From: an uncultured Lachnospiraceae bacterium
GTDB lineage: Bacteria > Bacillota > Clostridia > Lachnospirales > Lachnospiraceae
Assembly: GCA_934359535.1 (NCBI GenBank)
Contig: CAKRLN010000025.1
Coordinates: forward strand, 1 to 15,496
Direction: 5' to 3'
DNA: 15,496 nt
Shown here: positions 1-6,126 of the stretch, in pieces
How positions within the stretch are numbered: position 1 is the stretch's first letter
How the letters are laid out: every line of letters begins with the position of its first letter
Made by a program: the position numbers and the translations under genes
Notes under the pieces: model-generated
Seen by the model: only the letters and a program-made list of their open reading frames with translations
What the model was told of the DNA's origin: nothing
The model's database searches: none

Positions 1-158
1 CGCTTAGGTGAGAGTGGATACTCTACTTGTTTTCTAACAACTCATATAAAATAGCATAGAAATCTTCTGATGTCAATACTTATTTGTAAGTTCTTTCATA
101 GAAAAATTCCTTTTGATATGATACTATATTTTTATCAAAATGAAAAGGAGTTTTTCTT
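1..158. other. Non-coding lead-in upstream of the PHP gene
   Basis: No coding frame that I can support lies here. The stretch is AT-rich and holds two small hairpin-capable repeats: AGAGT/ACTCT at 11-24 and TTGTT/AACAA at 27-40, each with a 5-bp stem and a 4-base loop. Neither has a convincing terminator tail. The right part (about 94-150) holds the candidate promoter and the ribosome binding site for the gene starting at 159. Whatever gene precedes it lies outside the window. Confidence 0.5.
114..122 (+). promoter_or_regulatory. Candidate extended -10 promoter for the PHP gene
   Basis: TG-A-TATGAT at 114-122 fits an extended -10 element (TGnTATAAT with one mismatch in the hexamer). The hexamer 17 bp upstream (94-99, TTTCAT) is a poor -35, as is common with extended -10 promoters. 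Transcription would start near 128-130, about 30 bases before the ATG at 159. A clear ribosome binding site, AAAGGAG at 144-150, sits 8 bases before the start. The site is read from consensus only. Confidence 0.4.
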
Positions 159-1010
159 ATGAATAGGAAAAAAATCGATCTTCATGTGCATTCCACCTTT
201 TCCGATGGAACCATGACTCCGAAAGAGCTTGTTATGGAAGCGCAAAAGTCCGAGCTTTCTGCCATGGCACTGACCGACCACGACACGACCGCCGGAATCA
301 GGGAGGCAGAAGCTGCCGCATCCCATACCTTACTTGAAATCATCCCAGGTGTTGAGCTTTCAAGCGAATACGACAAACGAGAAATCCACATTGTCGGACT
401 TTTCATTGATCCGGAGAATCAGAAGCTTTCCGATGCCCTGTCCCATTTCCAGACCGCCCGCGATACAAGAAACGACAGGATTGTTGCACGGCTCCAGGAA
501 GAAGGCTTTGACATCACAATGGAAGCCCTTCTTTCTGATAACCCGGATGCCGTTATCACACGCGCAAACATTGCACGTTTTCTCGTCGACCATGGTCAAA
601 TCGGTTCCATCAACCATGCTTTTGAGAAATACCTTGGAGATGATTGCCCTTGTTATGTTCCAAGGGAAAAAATCTCTGCCATGGATGCCTGCCGTCTGAT
701 CCGCACCGCTGGAGGCCTTCCAATCCTTGCCCATCCGATTCTCTATCATATGAATCAGATCACCTTAAACCGGATGATCGAAGAGCTTATGGCTTTCGGG
801 CTCGCTGGCATGGAAGCCATCTATTCGACCTACACGAAAGGGGACGAGGCCCTGATGCGAAAAACCGCCGCAGAGCATGGACTGCTTCTTAGCGGCGGTT
901 CGGATTTTCATGGTTCAAACAAGCCATATATCCACCTTGGATGCGGGCGTGGAAACATGTTTGTTCCATATGAGCTTCTTACAAAAATGAAAGCGACTCT
1001 TTCCCTTTAA
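159..1010 (+). CDS. PHP-domain phosphoesterase, RNase AM / YciV (TrpH) type
   Basis: A 283-residue cytosolic metal-dependent phosphoesterase. The N-terminal PHP motifs are intact: H9-x-H11 and D16 (DLHVHSTFSDG), the D40-H41-D42 motif, E66 in GVELSSE, H77, H192 in LAHP, and the closing D249-F-H251 pair (GGSDFHG). These residues build the trinuclear metal site of the family. Residues of about 100-180 form the helical insertion typical of YciV-like proteins. Characterised relatives act as 5'-3' exoribonucleases that trim rRNA 5' ends (RNase AM) or hydrolyse 3',5'-nucleoside bisphosphates such as pAp; which substrate applies here cannot be read from sequence. The start is ATG with AAAGGAG 8 bases upstream. 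It is a single-gene unit that converges on ppk, and its TAA directly abuts the ppk stop. PolC at 7200-11699 carries an unrelated-in-function PHP domain. Family assignment is firm; exact substrate is inference. Confidence 0.88.
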   Translation: MNRKKIDLHVHSTFSDGTMTPKELVMEAQKSELSAMALTDHDTTAGIREAEAAASHTLLEIIPGVELSSEYDKREIHIVGLFIDPENQKLSDALSHFQTARDTRNDRIVARLQEEGFDITMEALLSDNPDAVITRANIARFLVDHGQIGSINHAFEKYLGDDCPCYVPREKISAMDACRLIRTAGGLPILAHPILYHMNQITLNRMIEELMAFGLAGMEAIYSTYTKGDEALMRKTAAEHGLLLSGGSDFHGSNKPYIHLGCGRGNMFVPYELLTKMKATLSL

Positions 1011-3185
1011 TTACTCTGCCGGCTCCGCCGGAATAAATACCCGTTCCCTGTCAAAATGATCATTCTTTGGAACAGCAGCTTTGGCTTCTATACAGAACTG
1101 CTCCTGTGAATTCACAAGCTGCTTTCCTCTCTTGTCAATCTTACTGTATTCCCCGTCTGCACCAAGCACATGCGCTTTCACGTTATCCGTAAGCTCGACC
1201 TCTAAAATATGGCAGGCTTTCTTTTTTAAGGCCTCGTCAATTACCGGGAATATAATCTCTACACGGCGGTCCAGGTTTCTTGGCATCCAGTCCGCGCTTC
1301 CCATATAGACCTCTGCATCTCCTGCGTTATGGAAATAAAAGATCCTGCTGTGCTCTAAAAAATTGCCTACAATGGAACGCACAGTAATATTCTCACTGAC
1401 CCCCGGAATACCAACCTTTAAGCAGCAGATTCCCCTTACAATCAGATCAATTTTAACACCGTTTGACGATGCCTCGTATAGTGCTGCAATAATCTCTGGA
1501 TCACACAAAGAATTCATCTTGGCAACAATGCGTGCCTCCTCGCCCTTTTTGGCATATCTGCTCTCTCTAAGGATCAGCTTTAAGAATTTTTTTCTAAGCC
1601 AGTATGGAGCAAGAATCAGCTCATTCCACGATAATGGCTCGGAATATCCAGATAACATGTTAAAGACCGCAGTTGCATCCTCTCCAATGGATTCCTTGCA
1701 GGTAAAAATACCACAGTCCGTATATAGCTTTGCTGTAGAATCATTGTAATTTCCTGTTCCAAGATGTACATAACGCCGGATGCCATCCTCTTCCCTGCGG
1801 ACAACAAGTGCAATCTTACTATGTGTTTTTAAGCCGACCAGACCGTAGATTACATGACAGCCTGCCTGCTCTAATTTCTTTGCCCACACAATGTTGTGTT
1901 CTTCATCAAATCTTGCCTTAAGCTCGACAAGCACTGTTACCTGCTTGCCGTTTTCTGCTGCCTGTGCAAGTGAGCTTATAATTGGTGAATTACCGCTGAC
2001 ACGGTAAAGTGTCTGCTTAATCGCAAGCACCTCCGGATCCTTTGACGCCTGACGGATAAAATCAACGACCGGCTCAAATGTCTCATATGGATGATGCAGG
2101 AAAATATCCCCCTTACGGATCTCCTCAAAAATATTTTCTCCAGGCTCGATTTCCGGCACCCGCTGCGGTGTATACGGCGCATACCGAAGCTCATCAAAGC
2201 CCTCTAATCCATACATTTTCATTAAAAATGTAAGATCGATCGGACCTCCAATCTCAAAGATATCCTCTGAAGCGACCTTAAGCTCCGATTTTAAAAATGC
2301 AAGCAGCTTTCTGTCAATGCGTTCTTCCACCTCAAGACGGATAACTTCTCCCCACTGGCGCATCTTTAGCTTATTCTGGATCTCCTTCAAAAGATCCGAT
2401 GCCTCATCCTCATCAATGGTCAGATCTGCATTCCGCATGATCCTGTATGGATAGGCACACAAAACCTCATAATTGGAAAACAGCTTTCCGATATTCCGCT
2501 CAATAATCTGTTCTAAAAGTATAAAGCTGATTCCTCCGTTTTCACCTGGGATCTGCACAATACGTGGCAGCACACTCGGAACCTGAACTGTTGCAAAGAC
2601 CGTCTCTTCCTTTTTGTTTAGAGTCTTTTTCTTTTTGCTTCCCTCCCCCTTTTCATCTTCCGCCTTTTTCCCGGCAAGAAGTGCCGCAATATTTAAGGTC
2701 TTATTCCGGATTAACGGAAACGGTCTTGAGGCATCAACTGCCATCGGTGTCAAAACCGGATATACATTTTCCATAAAGTACTGATCTACAAATGTTTTCT
2801 GTTCTTCTGTAAGCTCCTCATGCTTATCCTTGATGTAGATTCCATTCTGATTCAAAAGTGGAAGCAGCGACCGGTTATATGTCGAATATTGCTGTTCTAC
2901 AAGTGCCCTTGTCTCCCGGTTGATCGCTGCAAGCTGCTCCGATGCTGTCATTCCTGCGATATCCTTCTTTTTATAGCCGGCATGCACCATATCCTTTAAG
3001 GATGCAACCCGCACCATAAAAAACTCATCCAGATTTGAGGAGGTAATGCTGACAAACTTTAGCCGTTCTAAAAGTGGAATGGATTTGTCCCTTGCTTCAT
3101 TTAATACGCGCCTGTCAAACTGAATCCAGCTCAATTCACGATTTTCATAATATTCCGGATTTGTAAAATCTGTTTTGTTGTCCAT
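1011..3185 (-). CDS. ppk: Polyphosphate kinase 1
   Basis: A 724-residue PPK1 that polymerises the ATP gamma-phosphate into inorganic polyphosphate and works reversibly. The sequence shows the N-terminal NRELSWIQFDRRVL block (15-28), the head domain, then the two phospholipase-D-like catalytic domains. Key residues match E. coli PPK1 with a constant offset of 20: R395 (TLYRVSG), R425 (ARFDE), the autophosphorylated H455 (KTHSKI), H474 (YVHLGTGNYN) and H612 (LEHSRI). A charged, lysine-rich stretch at about 172-193 looks like an inserted loop in the head domain and helps explain why it is longer than the 688-residue E. coli enzyme. AGGAGGG lies just ahead of the ATG. It is the last gene of the pheA-ppx-ppk unit, 23 bp after ppx, and its stop abuts the stop of the convergent PHP gene. 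Assignment is firm. Confidence 0.97.
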   Translation of the reverse strand: MDNKTDFTNPEYYENRELSWIQFDRRVLNEARDKSIPLLERLKFVSITSSNLDEFFMVRVASLKDMVHAGYKKKDIAGMTASEQLAAINRETRALVEQQYSTYNRSLLPLLNQNGIYIKDKHEELTEEQKTFVDQYFMENVYPVLTPMAVDASRPFPLIRNKTLNIAALLAGKKAEDEKGEGSKKKKTLNKKEETVFATVQVPSVLPRIVQIPGENGGISFILLEQIIERNIGKLFSNYEVLCAYPYRIMRNADLTIDEDEASDLLKEIQNKLKMRQWGEVIRLEVEERIDRKLLAFLKSELKVASEDIFEIGGPIDLTFLMKMYGLEGFDELRYAPYTPQRVPEIEPGENIFEEIRKGDIFLHHPYETFEPVVDFIRQASKDPEVLAIKQTLYRVSGNSPIISSLAQAAENGKQVTVLVELKARFDEEHNIVWAKKLEQAGCHVIYGLVGLKTHSKIALVVRREEDGIRRYVHLGTGNYNDSTAKLYTDCGIFTCKESIGEDATAVFNMLSGYSEPLSWNELILAPYWLRKKFLKLILRESRYAKKGEEARIVAKMNSLCDPEIIAALYEASSNGVKIDLIVRGICCLKVGIPGVSENITVRSIVGNFLEHSRIFYFHNAGDAEVYMGSADWMPRNLDRRVEIIFPVIDEALKKKACHILEVELTDNVKAHVLGADGEYSKIDKRGKQLVNSQEQFCIEAKAAVPKNDHFDRERVFIPAEPAE

Positions 3186-3190
3186 AAAAA

Positions 3191-3198
3191 GCCCTCCT
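3191..3198 (-). promoter_or_regulatory. Strong ribosome binding site of ppk
   Basis: Read on the minus strand, AGGAGGGC lies 5 bases before the ppk ATG. It fills about a third of the 23-bp gap after ppx. This suggests ppk is translated efficiently in its own right rather than only by coupling. Confidence 0.8.
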
Positions 3199-3208
3199 GT
3201 CCAGAATT

Positions 3209-4747
3209 CTATAAATTATATACCCTTTTTTCTTTCAATATCGGTTTGATACTGAATACATTCTCAAAATACGCTGTTTTCTCTGCGAAAAGTGTCTGTT
3301 CCAACGAAATATCTTCCAGTGCCTCCACCGCAATCAGAAGCTCTTTTCCCCGGATCGTAATACGGATATTTTTAAATTTCTGCTTGTGGCTCTGATCAAG
3401 TGCATTGGAAAGCCTAAGAATAGCCGACAGCTTTGCCACAACCATATAGCTGTACTGGTCAAGCCTGTCAGAAAGCTCATCATATTCCGGAAGTGGAAGT
3501 GTGTTATATAATACCGTAAACGCTGCAATCTCCCGTTCTAAATGGGTGAGTCCAATAATCTCCGATGACATAATGATCTGGTACGCACATTCCGGGCTGT
3601 TTGCAAAGCTTACATATTTACCACAGTCATGAAGGATCGTAGCAACCTCAAGGAGAAGACGCTCCCTGTTGCCAAGTCCGTGTACCTTCTTCATCGTCTC
3701 AAATATCTTTGTTGACATCTGGGTAAGTGCTTCAATATGTGGGGAATAGCTTTTATAATGCTCGGAAAGATTTCTTGCTGCGGATAAAATATCCTGATCG
3801 AAATCATGGATCGCACGCACCAAATGATTCTTTTCGGCATAGGAATAGGCAATTCCATCGTTAATGTTTACCCCTGGAACCCATACCTCCTTTGAATTCA
3901 TGCTCTCTGCAAGTGCCTTAAATAAAAGAATCGATGGTACGATAAGCGGATCATTGTCATTTGAAAGATTCAGTTCTGCTGAAATCTCTGCAACTGTTTT
4001 TTTCTGAAGCCTGCATATATATTTGATAAACTTCTCTACACGCACCAAATTGTCTGTCTGATGATTTTTGTCCAGATGCTTCATAAGCTCCGTGCAGTAA
4101 TCTCCCATAAAAATGATATATTTCATCTCATCTCTCAGATACAGATGCCGCAGCGTCTCAAGCTTCTTATTGATCAGCTCCTCCATCTGCTTTTCCGACA
4201 TGGCAAGTGATCTGCTCCGATCCCTTAATAGCTCACTTAAACGCAGCGTTCCGATCACAACATGCTGTGTTGTCACAAGTGATCCGTTCTGAAACAGCGT
4301 GATCTGAAGTCCCGCTCCGCCAACGTCCACCACTGCGGCAGAGCTCTGGATCATCTCTTCAAACTCCTCACGCCCTGCCACGGATTTGTAGCTGATAAAC
4401 CGATGCTCCGAGTTGCTGATGACCTGTACCTTAAGCCCTGTACGAAGCCTGATCTGATCAAGGATAAATAATTCATTCGAAGAATCTCTTAAAACTGCTG
4501 ATGCATATGCTTCATAAGCATCCACTTTATACCCATCCATGATCTTGGAATATTCATCAAGCGTATCGCACAGCTCATCCACAAGCTCATATCCGATTGC
4601 ACCTTTGGTATAAGCATCCCTTCCAAGTTCTACCCTTGCCCGGATATGATCGATTTCATGGATTTTCTTTTTCCCGGAAAGCTCAAAAATTTTCAGGCTG
4701 ACCTCATAGGTTCCGATATAAATTGCTGCAAATGTCTGTACTGCCAT
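3209..4747 (-). CDS. ppx: Ppx/GppA-family phosphatase-like protein with C-terminal HD domain
   Basis: 512 residues in the Ppx/GppA family, whose members hydrolyse polyphosphate or pppGpp. The N-terminal half (1-300) has the actin-like two-lobe fold; the C-terminal half (about 310-500) is an HD-type helical domain with H330, H373-D374 (ILHDCGK) and H402. The expected catalytic Glu is present as E114 (SNSEHRFISY). Two phosphate-binding motifs are degraded: the usual AAIDxGS is AAIYIGT (Y10 in place of Asp), and DxGGGS is DVGGAG (141-146). Activity may therefore be low, altered, or replaced by sensing. I chose the ATG at 4747 because AGAGG sits 8 bases upstream and the protein then begins MAVQTFAAIY. 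A TTG ten codons upstream (4777) has no binding site and would overlap pheA. It follows pheA by 16 bp and precedes ppk by 23 bp. The family is sure; catalytic competence is not. Confidence 0.88.
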   Translation of the reverse strand: MAVQTFAAIYIGTYEVSLKIFELSGKKKIHEIDHIRARVELGRDAYTKGAIGYELVDELCDTLDEYSKIMDGYKVDAYEAYASAVLRDSSNELFILDQIRLRTGLKVQVISNSEHRFISYKSVAGREEFEEMIQSSAAVVDVGGAGLQITLFQNGSLVTTQHVVIGTLRLSELLRDRSRSLAMSEKQMEELINKKLETLRHLYLRDEMKYIIFMGDYCTELMKHLDKNHQTDNLVRVEKFIKYICRLQKKTVAEISAELNLSNDNDPLIVPSILLFKALAESMNSKEVWVPGVNINDGIAYSYAEKNHLVRAIHDFDQDILSAARNLSEHYKSYSPHIEALTQMSTKIFETMKKVHGLGNRERLLLEVATILHDCGKYVSFANSPECAYQIIMSSEIIGLTHLEREIAAFTVLYNTLPLPEYDELSDRLDQYSYMVVAKLSAILRLSNALDQSHKQKFKNIRITIRGKELLIAVEALEDISLEQTLFAEKTAYFENVFSIKPILKEKRVYNL

Positions 4748-4763
4748 TCCAAACACCTCTCTT

Positions 4764-5894
4764 TTAGTAATTGCCAAGTATTTTTAACGACTCTGTCTCT
4801 GCCTTTAATCCCCTTAATGCATTCTGTACCGCAGAATCCTGTAAATTTCCATCAAAATCAATAAAAAACCGGTATTTCCAATTCTTATCCTTTACAGGTC
4901 TTGACTGGATCTTTGTCATATTCAGGTTGTTGTAGATAAAGTGGGAAAGTGTATGATAAAGAGAGCCGCTTTCATTTAGTGTCTCAAAACAGATACTGAT
5001 CTTTCCTGCATTTTTCTCATAGATTTTACGGTTTGAAACAATAATGAACCGGGTGCTGTTATCTTTGTTATCCTGAATGGAATTATCCAGTACCTTCAGT
5101 CCATAGATATCCGCATTGATGCTTCCTGCAATCGCCGCCTGGTTTTTCTTCCCGTCATCCTTGATCTTTTTGGCTGCCACAGCCGTATTCTTGACACTGA
5201 TTTTCTCCCAGTCTTTATGTTCTTCAAAATAGCCTGCACACTGCATCAGTGCCTGTGGATGGGAATATACATTCGTAATATCTGAAAGACTGGCATCCGG
5301 CAGTCCTAAAAGTGCATGCTCGATTTTGATGATCTGCTCCCCTACAATATAGTTATCATATTCTACAAGAAGATCATAATTCTCCGAGACAATTCCTGCG
5401 GAAGAATTCTCAATCGGAAGCACTGCATAATCGGCTTCCTTTTTCTTAATCGCCTCCATTGCATCCTTCCAGGTGTCAACGTGATAGCTGTCACATTGTT
5501 CTCCGAAATAGGTTTTCATTGCCTGCTCACTGTAAGCACCCTCTGTTCCCTGAAAAACAATTCTTGCATTTGCATAGTCTAACTGCCCAACCTCAAGAAA
5601 CCCAGTATTCTCTGTAAGTCCTTCCGCTGTCAGAAGCTGGTACTGCCTTTTGCGGCTCACAGCCATAATCTGTTCAAACAATTCATAGATTCCGTGCTTC
5701 GTAAAATCCGAATGAGCCTTCTCGGTAAGCTTTTTTAGCTTCTCATCCTCCCTCTTCTTATCAAACACCTTTTTGCCCGTATGAATCTTATAATCTGCCA
5801 CCTCTTCTGCAATCTTCATACGCTTCTCATACAGGGATACGATCTGATCATCAATCACATCAATCTGATCCCTCAGTTCCAGTAAATCCTTCAT
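4764..5894 (-). CDS. pheA: Bifunctional chorismate mutase / prephenate dehydratase
   Basis: A 376-residue P-protein converting chorismate to prephenate and then phenylpyruvate for phenylalanine synthesis. The AroQ-type mutase domain (1-85) keeps R8, R25, K36, D45, R48, E49, S80 and Q84, matching the E. coli active site. The dehydratase domain (about 110-288) has FQGTEGAYSE, LPIENSSAG and the catalytic NSTRF (T281). The ACT domain (298-376) should bind phenylalanine, but its two motifs differ from E. coli: GALV reads GSLY (310-313) and ESRP reads QSRP (330-333), so feedback inhibition may be altered. GAGGAG lies 5 to 6 bases before the ATG. It is the first gene of the pheA-ppx-ppk unit, reads from the divergent control region, and ends 16 bp before ppx. 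I see no T-box or leader peptide: the leader is only about 80 bases and carries the repeated element described separately. Function is firm. Confidence 0.96.
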   Translation of the reverse strand: MKDLLELRDQIDVIDDQIVSLYEKRMKIAEEVADYKIHTGKKVFDKKREDEKLKKLTEKAHSDFTKHGIYELFEQIMAVSRKRQYQLLTAEGLTENTGFLEVGQLDYANARIVFQGTEGAYSEQAMKTYFGEQCDSYHVDTWKDAMEAIKKKEADYAVLPIENSSAGIVSENYDLLVEYDNYIVGEQIIKIEHALLGLPDASLSDITNVYSHPQALMQCAGYFEEHKDWEKISVKNTAVAAKKIKDDGKKNQAAIAGSINADIYGLKVLDNSIQDNKDNSTRFIIVSNRKIYEKNAGKISICFETLNESGSLYHTLSHFIYNNLNMTKIQSRPVKDKNWKYRFFIDFDGNLQDSAVQNALRGLKAETESLKILGNY

Positions 5895-5938
5895 GTATTC
5901 TCCTCAATTTATGTATTTTCTTTTCATTGCTTTTATCT

Positions 5939-5983
5939 TGTTACTATTCACACGTGCCTTTCGTGAACTATAGCTTCATCATA
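5939..5983 (-). repeat. Leader element, copy 1 (pheA side)
   Basis: Read on the minus strand this arm begins at the -10 box and runs TATAGTTCACGAA, then AGGC, then GTGTGAA and GTAACA. It pairs with 6037-6082 as an imperfect inverted repeat: about 37 of 46 aligned positions agree, with a one-base gap, and the first 13 bases after the -10 region are identical. Inside it TTCAC and GTGAA (5947-5951 and 5963-5967) form a dyad with an 11-base spacer. This could be an operator at the transcription start or a stem-loop at the 5' end of the mRNA. Confidence 0.8.
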
Positions 5984-6006
5984 TAACAATCCCAAGGGAA
6001 AGGCAA
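5978..6006 (-). promoter_or_regulatory. Sigma-A-type promoter of pheA-ppx-ppk
   Basis: On the minus strand TTGCCT (6006 to 6001), 17 bp, then TATGAT (5983 to 5978). Transcription would start near 5971, at the edge of the leader element, giving a leader of about 78 bases. The -35 matches the consensus only in its first half. Its -35 lies 7 bp from the -35 of the opposite promoter, so two polymerases could hardly bind at once. Confidence 0.6.
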
Positions 6007-6013
6007 GACAAGC

Positions 6014-6042
6014 TTGAAAGATATCCTCTGAGACGATATAAT
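6014..6042 (+). promoter_or_regulatory. Sigma-A-type promoter of the DUF5050-like gene
   Basis: TTGAAA (6014-6019), exactly 17 bp, then TATAAT (6037-6042), a near-consensus promoter and the better of the two divergent ones. The start point would be about 6049-6051, at the edge of the repeated leader element, giving a leader of about 77 bases before the ATG at 6127. Confidence 0.75.
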
Positions 6043-6082
6043 AAAGTTATAGTTCACGAATGGCGTGTGTGAACCCGTAACA
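6037..6082 (+). repeat. Leader element, copy 2 (DUF5050 side)
   Basis: This is the inverted partner of 5939-5983. It runs TATAGTTCACGAA, TGGC, GTGTGAAC, then GTAACA. The internal dyad is one base longer here, GTTCAC (6052-6057) and GTGAAC (6069-6074), again with an 11-base spacer. The two dyad centres lie about 106 bp apart, close to ten helical turns. Each dyad sits at roughly +2 to +25 of its own transcript, which suits a repressor site or a 5' mRNA hairpin. Confidence 0.8.
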
Positions 6083-6111
6083 CAATAAATATAAGAAAAG
6101 GGTCTACTTAT

Positions 6112-6121
6112 AAGGAGGGGG
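6112..6121 (+). promoter_or_regulatory. Very strong ribosome binding site of the DUF5050-like gene
   Basis: AAGGAGGGGG ends 5 bases before the ATG at 6127, an extended match to the 16S anti-Shine-Dalgarno sequence. GUUAC just after it (6121-6125) could pair with GUAAC in the leader element (6077-6081), so leader folding might influence initiation. Confidence 0.75.
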
Positions 6122-6126
6122 TTACT

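Noticed and set aside
11..40. Two small hairpins as a terminator of an upstream gene or the end of an RNA gene
   Set aside because: Stems of only 5 bp, the second AT-rich, and no run of T's in the right place. No tRNA-like ending is seen.
360..749. Minus-strand open frame opposite the PHP gene
   Set aside because: A shadow of a gene with intact catalytic motifs; its protein has no recognisable features.
1019..1031. CCGGC-TCC-GCCGG hairpin as a terminator for the PHP gene or ppk
   Set aside because: No U tract on either strand; the repeat simply encodes the Pro-Ala-Glu repeat at the PPK C-terminus.
4748..4777. Upstream TTG start for ppx at 4777
   Set aside because: It has no ribosome binding site and would overlap pheA by 14 bp. 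The ATG at 4747 has AGAGG at good spacing and gives the usual N-terminus.
5895..5972. T-box, leader peptide or classical attenuator ahead of pheA
   Set aside because: The leader is only about 78 bases, with no Phe-rich small frame, no T-box sequence and no terminator hairpin.
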